Shown here: piece after piece, positions 1 to 7,565 of the stretch
Numbering within the stretch: the stretch's first letter is position 1
Layout: each line of letters begins with the position of its first letter
Source of the DNA: an uncultured Lachnospiraceae bacterium
GTDB taxonomy: Bacteria > Bacillota > Clostridia > Lachnospirales > Lachnospiraceae
DNA length: 8,057 nucleotides
Assembly (NCBI GenBank): GCA_902496125.1
Contig: CABUZU010000087.1
Location: forward strand, 1-8,057
Direction: 5' to 3'
Program-made: the position numbers and the translations under genes
The notes under the pieces: generated by a model
Told to the model about the DNA's origin: nothing
The model's database searches: none
Seen by the model: only the letters and a program-made list of their open reading frames with translations

Positions 1-2
1 CC

Positions 3-1199
3 CTAAGTTCAGAGATTAATATGTTAGCGGATATTTATAATGGAAGAATCGTAATCATTGACAATTCGTATTATATTGTTCGAGATACCTATGACTTAGA
101 TACCGGCAAATATAATATTTCAAAGGATGTACTTAATTGTTATAAAGGAAAAAATTCCACAAAATCTGATGTGAAGAATCAATATATTGAGCTTGCTTTG
201 CCTATTTATGATTCATCTGCGAAAAATGTAGAAGGAGTATTGTTAGCAACTGCTTCGATTCAATCAATTATTGAACTTGTTTCAACGCAACAACATAATC
301 TCCTAATTATTGAAATGATTGTATGGGTTGTGTTATTAATTGTAGCATTTTTCTTATCCGGATTTATGTTAAAGCCATTTAAGAAATTAGCAAAATCAAT
401 TAACCAAGCTTCATTTGGTAATATGGATCCAATTGAGGTAAAAGGAATCAATGAAGTAGAAGCAATTGCTTCTTCTTACAATGAGACACTTTCAAGATTA
501 AAGCATTTAGACGAAAGTAGACAAGAATTTGTTTCAAATGTATCTCATGAGTTAAAGACACCGATTACAGCAATCAAAGTATTAGCGGATTCATTAATTA
601 GTATGGGAGAAGCACCGGTTGAATTATATCAAGAATTTTTAGGTGATATCTCACATGAAATTGATAGAGAAACCTCGATTATTGAAGACTTACTAGCAAT
701 GACAAGGCTAGAAAAATCAGAAAATAAAATTAATCCAGAAGCAGTCAATATCAATGAAATGCTAGAGCGAATTTTAAAGAGTTTAAGATTAATTGCAAAG
801 CAGCGTAATATTGAAGTGATATTAGAAAGCTATCGTCCGGTTATTGCAGAGGTTGATGAAATTAAATTTAGTAGAGCTGTTACGAATTTAATTGAAAATG
901 CAATCAAGTATAATAAAGATGATGGAGAGGTTCGAGTAACGTTAAATGCGGACCACAATTATTTTTATATCAAGATTACAGATACTGGAGTTGGAATTCC
1001 AGAGGATGCGAAAGATAAAATCTTTGAACGTTTTTACCGTGTTGATAAGGCACGTTCAAGAGATACTGGTGGAACTGGTCTTGGACTTGCAATTACAAAG
1101 AGTATTATTCAGTTGCACCATGGAGTGATACGTGTACACAGTGAATTAGGTGAGGGTAGTATTTTCCATATCCGAATTCCATTAAATTATATAAGTTAG
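3..1199 (+). CDS. Sensor histidine kinase of a two-component system (5' end outside window)
   Basis: Membrane sensor kinase that autophosphorylates on a histidine and passes the phosphate to a response regulator, presumably encoded just upstream outside the window. The frame is open to the window edge, so the ATG at 21 is probably internal and a first membrane helix is missing. Numbering from that ATG, residues 1-92 look like the end of an extracytoplasmic PDC/Cache-like sensor domain. Residues 94-117 are a membrane helix, followed by a HAMP linker to about 165. The HisKA motif SHELKTP has its phospho-accepting His at 176. The ATPase domain has the N box NLIENAIKYN (289-298), G1 DTGVGIP (321-327), F box ERFYRVD (336-342) and G2 GGTGLGLAI (350-358). 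All catalytic motifs are intact. The WalK/PhoR/MtrB-type architecture is clear, but the signal sensed cannot be read from the sequence. The lipoprotein gene starts 15 bases after the stop, which suggests cotranscription. Confidence 0.95.
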   Translation, partial: LSSEINMLADIYNGRIVIIDNSYYIVRDTYDLDTGKYNISKDVLNCYKGKNSTKSDVKNQYIELALPIYDSSAKNVEGVLLATASIQSIIELVSTQQHNLLIIEMIVWVVLLIVAFFLSGFMLKPFKKLAKSINQASFGNMDPIEVKGINEVEAIASSYNETLSRLKHLDESRQEFVSNVSHELKTPITAIKVLADSLISMGEAPVELYQEFLGDISHEIDRETSIIEDLLAMTRLEKSENKINPEAVNINEMLERILKSLRLIAKQRNIEVILESYRPVIAEVDEIKFSRAVTNLIENAIKYNKDDGEVRVTLNADHNYFYIKITDTGVGIPEDAKDKIFERFYRVDKARSRDTGGTGLGLAITKSIIQLHHGVIRVHSELGEGSIFHIRIPLNYIS

Positions 1200-1214
1200 G
1201 CTAGGGGGAATGAA

Positions 1215-2156
1215 ATGAAGAAGATTTTTCGAATGATTTTTCTAATAGCAATAGCCTTTATCTTATTTGCTTCTTGCTCGCAAAAAGAGGAAGAGGAAAC
1301 ATTAGTATCGATTTCATCAGAGGGAAAATACATTGTCTATTATAAGAATCAAGATGGTACAAAGCTTACAGGTAAGGCATATCAGGCAAAGGAAGAAGAT
1401 ACGAAAAAAATAGTTAAGGAACTTATTGCACAGCTTGCAAAACAGCCAAAAGATATTTCATTAGTACCAGTAATTTCACAAGAGGCAACGAAGGTGGAAT
1501 TAGAAATATCAGAAGAAATTTTATATCTAAACTTTGGACCAGATTATGCTAAGATGTCTAGCTCAGAAGAAATTCTTTGTAGAGCAGCTTTAGTAAAAAC
1601 ATTGACTCAAATTGAAGGAATTTCTTATCTAGATATTAAGGTAGATAATAAACCATTGATGGATAAAGATGAAAACGCGGTAGGGTTGTTATCATCAAGT
1701 AGTTTTATTGAAGGCAGTGATGATTCAACGAAGCAAACAATGGACTTGCAATTATACTTTACAGATAAAGAAGGAAATAAGCTAATCAAAACAGATAGGC
1801 AGGTATTAGTAGATAGTACAGTATCGGTAGAGCGTTTAGTGTTAAATGAATTAATTGATGGTCCAAATTCAGAAGAAGTGTATCCAACTTTACCATCGAA
1901 TTTAGGAGTATTAGGTGTATCGGTTAAGGATGGCGTTTGCTATGTAAATTTAGATGAAAAGTTTGTTACTGATGCACTTGATGTAGCAGAATACATTCCA
2001 ATCTATTCCATTGTCAATTCTTTAGTAGAACTTAGTGGAATTACAAAAGTTCAAATTAGTGTAAATGGTGTTTCCGATTTAGTATTTAAAGATAGTATTT
2101 CACTAAAAAAACTTTTTGAATGGAATCTCGATTATGTAGGAGGAGAGAACAATTAG
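1215..2156 (+). CDS. Lipoprotein with two GerMN domains
   Basis: Predicted membrane-anchored lipoprotein of 313 residues acting outside the cytoplasmic membrane. The start is a basic MKK sequence and a hydrophobic helix (4-19) ending in FASC, with Cys21 as the likely lipidated residue. An acidic linker (KEEEE) follows. Two GerMN-like repeats are visible, at about 38-150 and about 176-290. Each has a YYxNQDG or YFTDKEG strand, a helix such as IVKELIAQL or VERLVLNELIDGP, a YLNF or YVNLDEKF strand, and a closing helix with a GI(S/T) turn. GerMN domains are known from spore germination protein GerM and from actinobacterial LpqB. The exact function is unknown here, and spore function should not be assumed. 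The start at 1215 follows an AGGGGGA ribosome binding site at 1203-1209. Sitting directly behind the kinase gene, it may modulate the sensor, by analogy with LpqB and MtrB. Confidence 0.87.
   Translation: MKKIFRMIFLIAIAFILFASCSQKEEEETLVSISSEGKYIVYYKNQDGTKLTGKAYQAKEEDTKKIVKELIAQLAKQPKDISLVPVISQEATKVELEISEEILYLNFGPDYAKMSSSEEILCRAALVKTLTQIEGISYLDIKVDNKPLMDKDENAVGLLSSSSFIEGSDDSTKQTMDLQLYFTDKEGNKLIKTDRQVLVDSTVSVERLVLNELIDGPNSEEVYPTLPSNLGVLGVSVKDGVCYVNLDEKFVTDALDVAEYIPIYSIVNSLVELSGITKVQISVNGVSDLVFKDSISLKKLFEWNLDYVGGENN
2138..2154 (+). promoter_or_regulatory. comEC ribosome binding site and candidate ATT start
   Basis: A strong Shine-Dalgarno core, GGAGG, at 2139-2143 lies inside the last codons of the GerMN lipoprotein gene. 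The only ordinary start codon in the comEC frame is TTG at 2164, 20 bases beyond the core, which is too far for efficient use. An in-frame ATT at 2152-2154 sits 8 bases after the core and overlaps the lipoprotein stop TAG (2154-2156) by one base. An in-frame TAG at 2137-2139 rules out any start further upstream. The site therefore suggests translational coupling with a non-AUG start, or a sequence error at this codon. Confidence 0.55.
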
Positions 2157-2163
2157 AATACTA

Positions 2164-4272
2164 TTGTTATTATTTTATAGTTTCATATTGGGAATCATTA
2201 TCGGCTATTGTAAATTAGCGGCAGTTTGTACTGTCGCTTTTTTTATTGTATTAAAATCCTATAAAAAGTATATACCAGTAGTTATTGCGATGATTTTGCT
2301 TGGATTTATTCGGTATCAGATGATGATTCCAATAGAAATGGGTGGACAAAAAGGAGAATTAATTGGCACAGTAAGACAGATTGATGGAAAGAAGGTAATT
2401 TTAAAAAATATTCAAATACAGGGGTTAGAAAATTTACCGAAAATTGGACAGAAAATAAAAGTAACAGGTAAAATTTGTGATTTTCAAAAAGCAACAAATT
2501 TTGGTCAATTCGATGTACGCTCATATTATCAAAGTAGACAAATCTATGGCTATATGAAGGTTAAAAATTATGAGATAGTAGATGCAAGATATAACCGATT
2601 AAAGCAAGGAATTTATCAAATAAAACTAGCATTATCTAATAGTTTAGATCGGGTGATGGAGGATTCATCGGTTTTAAAATCAATTCTTTTAGGAGATCGA
2701 AGTGAACTCTCAGATGAAATTAATGAAATCTATCAATCGGCAGGAATTGCACATGTGCTATCGGTTAGTGGACTACATATTTCTTTGTTAGGTATTGGAT
2801 TGTATCGAATTTTAAAAAGGCTATTGAAAAAAAGATGGATTGCGTCTGGTATCAGTATTTTTATTATGGTTAGTTATTGCATTATGGTTGGAAGCAGACC
2901 GTCAAGTATTCGTGCAGTAATTGGATTTATCTTAAGCCTAGCAGCAGAACTGCTTGGTAGAGATTATGATATGGCAACGTCAATGGCAATTTCAGGTATT
3001 ATTATCTTATGGCAAAGTCCACGGTTATTATTTCAATCAGGATTTCAGTATTCTTTTTTAGCAGTGATTGCAATTGCAAGGGTTGTACCAGCTGTCTGCT
3101 CTAAGTTATTTATTACCGATAATCGTGTTCGAGGGCTAGTTTTTAGCATCTGCTTACAGATTGTAATGCTTCCAGCAATTTTATTTTATCAATACAGTTG
3201 GCCGGTTTTGGGGATTTTTTTAAACTTAATTGTCATTCCATTACTAAGTATTGTCGTGTTATCGGGAGTTAGTGGAGCAATTGTGGGATTGTTTTTTATA
3301 AAGGTTGCTAGGTTTCTAATACTTCCCGCAAAACTTATATTAGACTTGTATGAAAAAATGGGAGAAAAAACAATAGAGATTCTTACAGGCAAACCTCATC
3401 TAATTCAAATAGGAATTTATACAGTGATATTGGTTTTTATATTTATTATTTGCGAAAGGCATCGAAGAAGATTTCGATTTTTTGTATTAGAAAGGAAAAA
3501 AGATATTAGACAGTTTTTAATCGTGGGTTATTTAATGGTTGGAATGGTTATTAGCACGGTTTTTTTACATCATATTCGTTATAGAGGGTTAGAGATAAAC
3601 TTCTTAGATGTGGGACAAGGAGATGGAATTATTATTCAATTGCCGGATAAAAAGGTAGTTGCAATTGATGGAGGAAGTAGTAGTAATGATAAATTGGCAA
3701 AGTATGTGTTAGAACCATTTTTAAAAGCCTGTGCGATAAAAAAAATTGATGCATGGTTTATTAGCCATCCAGATAGTGACCATTACAACGGGTTATTAGA
3801 ATGTCAAGATAGTATAGATAAGATTTATTTAACGAGTTTAGTAAAAACAGATGAATTGGTAAAGTCTTTACAAAGACCGATTTCCTTTGTAGAGAAGGGA
3901 GATGCATTTACAATAGGTGATGTAAAACTAAAGGTGCTGTATCCAAGCGTGAGCGATAGCATAGAAGATATGAATGATACTTCTATGTTGTTACAATTAT
4001 CCTATCACAATTTTACAGCGATATTTACAGGAGATTTAAGTAAGAAGGTACCTTTGCCAAGTAAAATAGATTTATTAAAGATAGCACATCATGGAAGTAA
4101 GAACTCAATAAGTTTATTAGAAGAGGTAAAACCTAAGGTAGCCGTAATATCGGTAGGTAAGACGAATCGTTACGGGCATCCGCATCAAGAAATATTAAAA
4201 CGATTAGAAGAAATTGGTAGTATCATTAGAAGAACCGATGAGGAAGGGGAAATTGTAATACGGGTAAAGTAA
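2164..4272 (+). CDS. comEC: ComEC/Rec2 family DNA internalization channel
   Basis: Polytopic membrane protein that carries single-stranded transforming DNA across the cytoplasmic membrane in competent bacteria. Using the TTG at 2164 it has 702 residues, close to the usual 700-800. Residues 1-50 hold N-terminal membrane helices. About 60-140 is the DUF4131/OB-fold-like region, with CDFQKATNFGQFDVRSYY. About 165-430 is the Competence domain with many helices and the family signature HVLSVSGLHISLLG (197-210). After a last helix near 452-468 comes a metallo-beta-lactamase-like nuclease domain with FLDVGQGDGI (480-489), SHPDSDH (534-540), FTGD (621-624), AHHGS (641-645) and GHPH (671-674). The metal-ligand motifs look intact, so the gene appears functional. 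An ATT start at 2152 would add four residues (Met-Arg-Ile-Leu), resembling the short basic N terminus common in this family. It probably belongs to the kinase-lipoprotein transcript. No ComEA or other competence gene is in the window. Confidence 0.93.
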   Translation: MLLFYSFILGIIIGYCKLAAVCTVAFFIVLKSYKKYIPVVIAMILLGFIRYQMMIPIEMGGQKGELIGTVRQIDGKKVILKNIQIQGLENLPKIGQKIKVTGKICDFQKATNFGQFDVRSYYQSRQIYGYMKVKNYEIVDARYNRLKQGIYQIKLALSNSLDRVMEDSSVLKSILLGDRSELSDEINEIYQSAGIAHVLSVSGLHISLLGIGLYRILKRLLKKRWIASGISIFIMVSYCIMVGSRPSSIRAVIGFILSLAAELLGRDYDMATSMAISGIIILWQSPRLLFQSGFQYSFLAVIAIARVVPAVCSKLFITDNRVRGLVFSICLQIVMLPAILFYQYSWPVLGIFLNLIVIPLLSIVVLSGVSGAIVGLFFIKVARFLILPAKLILDLYEKMGEKTIEILTGKPHLIQIGIYTVILVFIFIICERHRRRFRFFVLERKKDIRQFLIVGYLMVGMVISTVFLHHIRYRGLEINFLDVGQGDGIIIQLPDKKVVAIDGGSSSNDKLAKYVLEPFLKACAIKKIDAWFISHPDSDHYNGLLECQDSIDKIYLTSLVKTDELVKSLQRPISFVEKGDAFTIGDVKLKVLYPSVSDSIEDMNDTSMLLQLSYHNFTAIFTGDLSKKVPLPSKIDLLKIAHHGSKNSISLLEEVKPKVAVISVGKTNRYGHPHQEILKRLEEIGSIIRRTDEEGEIVIRVK

Positions 4273-4281
4273 AAAATATAC

Positions 4282-4310
4282 TTGCATTTATCGAAGGCTT
4301 ACCGTATAAT
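4282..4310 (+). promoter_or_regulatory. Sigma-A-type promoter upstream of rsmE
   Basis: A -35 box TTGCAT (4282-4287) and a perfect -10 box TATAAT (4305-4310) are separated by 17 bases, the optimal spacing. Transcription would start near 4317, leaving a leader of about 40 bases before the rsmE start at 4355. The ribosome binding site is the weaker AAAGGAAA at 4340-4347. The promoter begins about 10 bases after the comEC stop, with no hairpin plus T-run between, so readthrough from comEC is also possible. It is called from sequence alone. Confidence 0.7.
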
Positions 4311-4354
4311 ATTCAGTTAGTCAATGATACAAGAAAAAGAAAGGAAAAATCAAT

Positions 4355-5089
4355 ATGCAGCGTTTTTTTGTTTTACCAGAAGCGATTAATGATGGAATGG
4401 TTACAATAACGGGCTCAGATGTCAATCATATTCGAAATGTGCTTCGTATGAAAGAGGGCGAAGAATTTCGTGTTAGTGATGGAGAGAATGACTATTATTG
4501 CATTCTTAGAAAGTTATCACAAGAACAAGTAGTAGCACAGGTTTGCTATCAGGAAAAAGGTGCCACCGAGTTACCAGTAAGGGTTCATTTATTTCAAGGA
4601 CTCCCTAAGGGAGATAAGATGGAATTAATTTTACAAAAGGCAGTAGAACTTGGAGCTTATGAAGTCATACCTGTATCAATGAAACGTTGTGTAGTAAAGC
4701 TAGACCAAAAGAAAGCAGTAGCAAAAAATAAGAGATGGTCTATAATTGCTGAGAGTGCAGCAAAGCAAAGTAAAAGAATTATTATTCCTAAGGTAGCTTC
4801 GGTTATGAGTTATAAAGAAGCATTAGCCTATGCAAAAGATTTTGATAAAAAGCTATTACCCTATGAGAATGAAAAGGGAATGGCAGGAACAAGACAATTG
4901 TTAGCTGATTGCAAGGAATGTAGAGATATTGCAGTATTTATTGGACCTGAGGGAGGATTTGATGATGCAGAAGTAGAACTTGCAAAGGAAGCAGGTTTTC
5001 ATACCTTGTCTCTAGGAAGTCGAATCCTTCGAACAGAAACCGCAGGACTTACGATGTTATCAATTTTAGTATATGAACTTGAAGAATAA
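4355..5089 (+). CDS. rsmE: 16S rRNA (uracil-1498-N3)-methyltransferase RsmE
   Basis: SAM-dependent SPOUT-family methyltransferase that makes m3U1498 in the decoding region of 16S rRNA, acting in the cytoplasm. Its 244 residues match the usual length of about 240-250. An N-terminal PUA-like RNA-binding domain (1-70) opens with MQRFFV and contains HIRNVLRMKEGEEFRVSDG. The C-terminal knot domain holds QGLPKGDKMELILQKAVELG (81-100), AAKQSKR (135-141), the SAM-binding loop IGPEGGF (196-202) and the knot signature LGSRILRTETA (220-230). All key motifs are present. The start at 4355 is supported by AAAGGAAA ending 7 bases upstream and by the family N terminus. In many Firmicutes rsmE follows prmA; here prmA is not adjacent and comEC precedes it. 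The cysteine desulfurase gene begins 44 bases downstream. Confidence 0.96.
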   Translation: MQRFFVLPEAINDGMVTITGSDVNHIRNVLRMKEGEEFRVSDGENDYYCILRKLSQEQVVAQVCYQEKGATELPVRVHLFQGLPKGDKMELILQKAVELGAYEVIPVSMKRCVVKLDQKKAVAKNKRWSIIAESAAKQSKRIIIPKVASVMSYKEALAYAKDFDKKLLPYENEKGMAGTRQLLADCKECRDIAVFIGPEGGFDDAEVELAKEAGFHTLSLGSRILRTETAGLTMLSILVYELEE

Positions 5090-5133
5090 GTTATGAATAT
5101 AATACAGTAAAATAATATAAAAAGGAAAGAATA

Positions 5134-6288
5134 ATGGAAGTATATTTAGATAATTCAGCAACGACTCGTGCTTTTCCATCTGTTTGTGATATGGTAGTAA
5201 AGGTAATGAGTGAAGATTATGGAAATCCGTCTTCTATGCATTTAAAGGGTGTGGAAGCGGAAAAATATGTTCGTCAGGCAAGAGAGAGAATTGCTAGAAG
5301 TCTTAAAGTAAATGAAAAAGAAATCTTTTTTACTTCTGGTGGAACGGAGTCAAATAACTGGGCAATTAATGGAATTGCACAGGCAATGAAGCGAAGAGGA
5401 AATCATATTATTACGAGTTGTATTGAACATGCAGCAGTAAAAAATCCTATGAAGCATTTAGAAGAAGAGGGATTTAAAGTTACCTATCTTCCGGTAGATA
5501 AAGAAGGTGTTGTTTCATTAGAAGCATTAGAAGAAGCAATCTGTGATGAGACGATTCTTGTTTCCATCATGTATGTGAATAATGAAATTGGCTCTGTTCA
5601 GCCAGTAGAAGAAATTGCAAGAATCATCAAGCAAAAAAATCCAGATTGTGTATTTCATGTAGATGCAATACAAGCCTATGGTAAATTAATGATTCGTCCA
5701 AGAAGACAGGGAATTGACCTTATGAGCGTAAGTGCACATAAGTTTCATGGACCAAAGGGTGTTGGTTTCTTATATGTAAATGAAAGAGTAAAGATTAAAC
5801 CATGGATTTTAGGTGGAGGACAGCAAAAAGGAATGCGTTCTGGTACTGATAATGTTCCAGGAATTGCAGGTATGGGTGAAGCTTGTGTAGAAATTTTTAA
5901 AAACTTTGACAAACGAGTTCGTTACCTGTATTATTTAAGAGAGGTATTCATTCGTGAATTAAGTAGAATAGAAGGTTGTCATGTCAATGGGCAACCACTT
6001 CCAAAGGGTGCACCTCATATTGTAAGTGTAAGCTTTGAAGGAGTTCGAAGTGAAGTTTTACTTCATGCACTAGAAGATAAGGGGATTTTTGTCTCAGCAG
6101 GTTCCGCTTGTTCATCCAATCATCCAGCCGTTAGTGCAACTCTTAAGAGTATTGGCGTAGAAAAAGAACTGTTAGATTCAACGGTTCGCTTTAGCTTTGG
6201 AGCTTATACAACAGAAGAAGACATTTATTATGTAATTGAAAAGTTAGAAGAATTGTTACCAGTTCTTCGTAGATTTTATAGACATTAG
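5134..6288 (+). CDS. Cysteine desulfurase, NifS/IscS type, probable ThiI partner
   Basis: PLP enzyme that converts cysteine to alanine and carries the released sulfur as a persulfide for tRNA thiolation and possibly Fe-S cluster or thiamine synthesis. It has 384 residues, normal for the family. It opens with YLDNSATT (4-11). Visible sites are the cofactor loop TSGGTESNN (67-75), His99 in the IEHA segment stacking on PLP, Asp177 in HVDAIQ, the Schiff-base lysine Lys203 in SAHKFHGPKG, GGGQQKGMRSGTDN (227-240), and catalytic Cys326 in SAGSACSS (321-328). The long flexible Cys loop with GSACSS indicates class I. The start at 5134 follows AAAGGAAAG (5121-5129). The thiI gene follows 14 bases after the stop, so NifZ/IscS-type sulfur delivery to ThiI is the best-supported role. 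No IscU-type scaffold gene is adjacent, so a general Fe-S housekeeping role is less certain. Confidence 0.95.
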   Translation: MEVYLDNSATTRAFPSVCDMVVKVMSEDYGNPSSMHLKGVEAEKYVRQARERIARSLKVNEKEIFFTSGGTESNNWAINGIAQAMKRRGNHIITSCIEHAAVKNPMKHLEEEGFKVTYLPVDKEGVVSLEALEEAICDETILVSIMYVNNEIGSVQPVEEIARIIKQKNPDCVFHVDAIQAYGKLMIRPRRQGIDLMSVSAHKFHGPKGVGFLYVNERVKIKPWILGGGQQKGMRSGTDNVPGIAGMGEACVEIFKNFDKRVRYLYYLREVFIRELSRIEGCHVNGQPLPKGAPHIVSVSFEGVRSEVLLHALEDKGIFVSAGSACSSNHPAVSATLKSIGVEKELLDSTVRFSFGAYTTEEDIYYVIEKLEELLPVLRRFYRH

Positions 6289-6302
6289 TATTAGGAGGAA
6301 GT

Positions 6303-7502
6303 ATGAAGTTTCACGCATTTTTGATAAAGTATGCAGAAATCGGAATTAAAGGGAAAAACCGATTTATGTTTGAAGATGCTTTAGTAAAACAAATTAAAAG
6401 AGCATTAAAGAAGATTGATGGAGAATTTAAAGTATTAAAAGAAGAAGGACGAATCTATGTGAAAGCATTAGATGAAGACTTTGATACAGAGGAAGTTTAT
6501 GAAGCATTACAGCATGTATTTGGTATCAAAGAAATTTGTCCAATGTTACAAGTAGAAGATAGAGGATTTGACAATCTTTGCGATATTGTTATTGATTATA
6601 TGAAAAAAACTTATGGAGATTGTGAAGGAATAACCTTTAAGGTACAGTCACGTAGAGCTCGTAAGAATTATGAAAAAGATTCAAATGAAATCAATGCAGA
6701 TATGGGTGCAGCCCTATTAGATGCCATTCCAAATCTTAAAGTAGATGTACACAATCCAAAGGTACTTCTTCGTATTGAAATTCGTCAAAAGATTAATATC
6801 TATTCTCAGACCGTTCCAGGACCTGGTGGAATGCCAGTAGGAACAAATGGTAAGGCAATGTTATTATTATCTGGTGGAATTGATAGTCCTGTTGCAGGCT
6901 ATATGATTTCAAAACGTGGCGTTGTCATTGATGCAGTTTATTTCCATGCACCGCCTTATACAAGTGAGAGAGCAAAACAAAAGGTTGTAGACTTAGCAAG
7001 AGAAGTAGCAGCTTATTCAGGACCTATTAATTTACATGTAGTAAACTTTACCGATATTCAGTTAGCGATTTATGAGAATTGTCCACATGATGAGCTTACC
7101 ATTATTATGCGTCGATATATGATGCAGATAGCACAAGACCTTGCAAAGAAAACTGATTGCTTAGGATTAATTACAGGAGAAAGTATTGGTCAGGTTGCAT
7201 CGCAGACAATGAAGGCAATGTCCGTAACGAATGAAGTTTGTACAATGCCAGTTTATCGTCCATTAATTGGATTTGACAAACAAGATATTGTAGAAATTGC
7301 TCAAAAGATTGGAACATTTGAAACTTCAATTCTTCCATTTGAAGATTGCTGTACAATTTTTGTTGCAAAACACCCTGTAACAAAGCCAAATTTAAATGCA
7401 ATTAAACGTTCTGAGAAGAAACTAGAAGGAAAGATTGAAGAACTTTATAAGACTGCAATTGATACAGTAGAAACCATTTGGGTAGAAGCTGAAGCAGAAT
7501 AA
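6303..7502 (+). CDS. thiI: tRNA 4-thiouridine synthetase ThiI (no rhodanese domain)
   Basis: Adenylates U8 of tRNA with ATP and transfers persulfide sulfur to form 4-thiouridine; the family is also linked to thiazole synthesis for thiamine. It has 399 residues, the short Bacillus-type length without the C-terminal rhodanese domain of E. coli ThiI. The N terminus (1-60) carries FLIKYAEIGIKGKNR, typical of the NFLD region. A THUMP domain (about 60-165) follows. The PP-loop SGGIDSP is at 190-196, with the downstream TGESIGQVASQT segment at 291-302. A cysteine pair at 349-350 (FEDCCTIF) matches the position of the catalytic Cys of the family. Without a rhodanese domain the sulfur must come directly from a desulfurase, and that gene lies immediately upstream. 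The start at 6303 follows a strong AGGAGG at 6293-6298. Confidence 0.96.
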   Translation: MKFHAFLIKYAEIGIKGKNRFMFEDALVKQIKRALKKIDGEFKVLKEEGRIYVKALDEDFDTEEVYEALQHVFGIKEICPMLQVEDRGFDNLCDIVIDYMKKTYGDCEGITFKVQSRRARKNYEKDSNEINADMGAALLDAIPNLKVDVHNPKVLLRIEIRQKINIYSQTVPGPGGMPVGTNGKAMLLLSGGIDSPVAGYMISKRGVVIDAVYFHAPPYTSERAKQKVVDLAREVAAYSGPINLHVVNFTDIQLAIYENCPHDELTIIMRRYMMQIAQDLAKKTDCLGLITGESIGQVASQTMKAMSVTNEVCTMPVYRPLIGFDKQDIVEIAQKIGTFETSILPFEDCCTIFVAKHPVTKPNLNAIKRSEKKLEGKIEELYKTAIDTVETIWVEAEAE

Positions 7503-7507
7503 TATAC

Positions 7508-7537
7508 AAAAGAAAAAGGGAGTGATTATCACTCCCT
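7508..7537 (-). terminator. Intrinsic terminator of the HPr-like gene
   Basis: A perfect 9-bp stem pairs AGGGAGTGA (7517-7525) with TCACTCCCT (7529-7537) around a 3-base loop. On the + strand the stem is preceded by an A-rich run (7508-7516). Read on the - strand, this becomes TTTTTCTTTT directly after the hairpin, a classic U-tract. The element therefore terminates the - strand gene ending at 7566. On the + strand the stem is followed by AATCTGTGTTTAT with no proper U-tract, so it should stop thiI transcripts only weakly. Confidence 0.85.
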
Positions 7538-7540
7538 AAT

Positions 7541-7563
7541 CTGTGTTTATGGGGGAAACATAG
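7541..7563 (+). other. Possible second hairpin downstream of thiI
   Basis: CTGTGTTT (7541-7548) can pair with AAACATAG (7556-7563) on the + strand RNA, giving 8 bp with one G-U wobble and a 7-base G-rich loop. On the - strand the wobble becomes an A-C mismatch, so the structure favours + strand RNA. No clear U-run follows (AATTATTC). It might slow polymerase or protect the thiI 3' end, but it may also be chance. Confidence 0.3.
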
Positions 7564-7565
7564 AA

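Noticed and set aside
4324..4392. Short reading frame in the rsmE leader starting at ATG 4324
   Set aside because: About 22 codons, overlaps rsmE out of frame, has no ribosome binding site and no recognisable product.
5076..5103. Possible promoter before the cysteine desulfurase gene (TATAAT at 5098-5103)
   Set aside because: The -10 box is perfect but no acceptable -35 lies 16-18 bases upstream, and the TG of an extended -10 is off by one base. In such AT-rich DNA the hexamer alone is weak evidence.
6303..7502. Fe-S-type ThiI (CxxC as in methanogens)
   Set aside because: Only a single Cys at residue 260 is followed by PHD rather than xxC, so the cluster-binding CxxC is absent.
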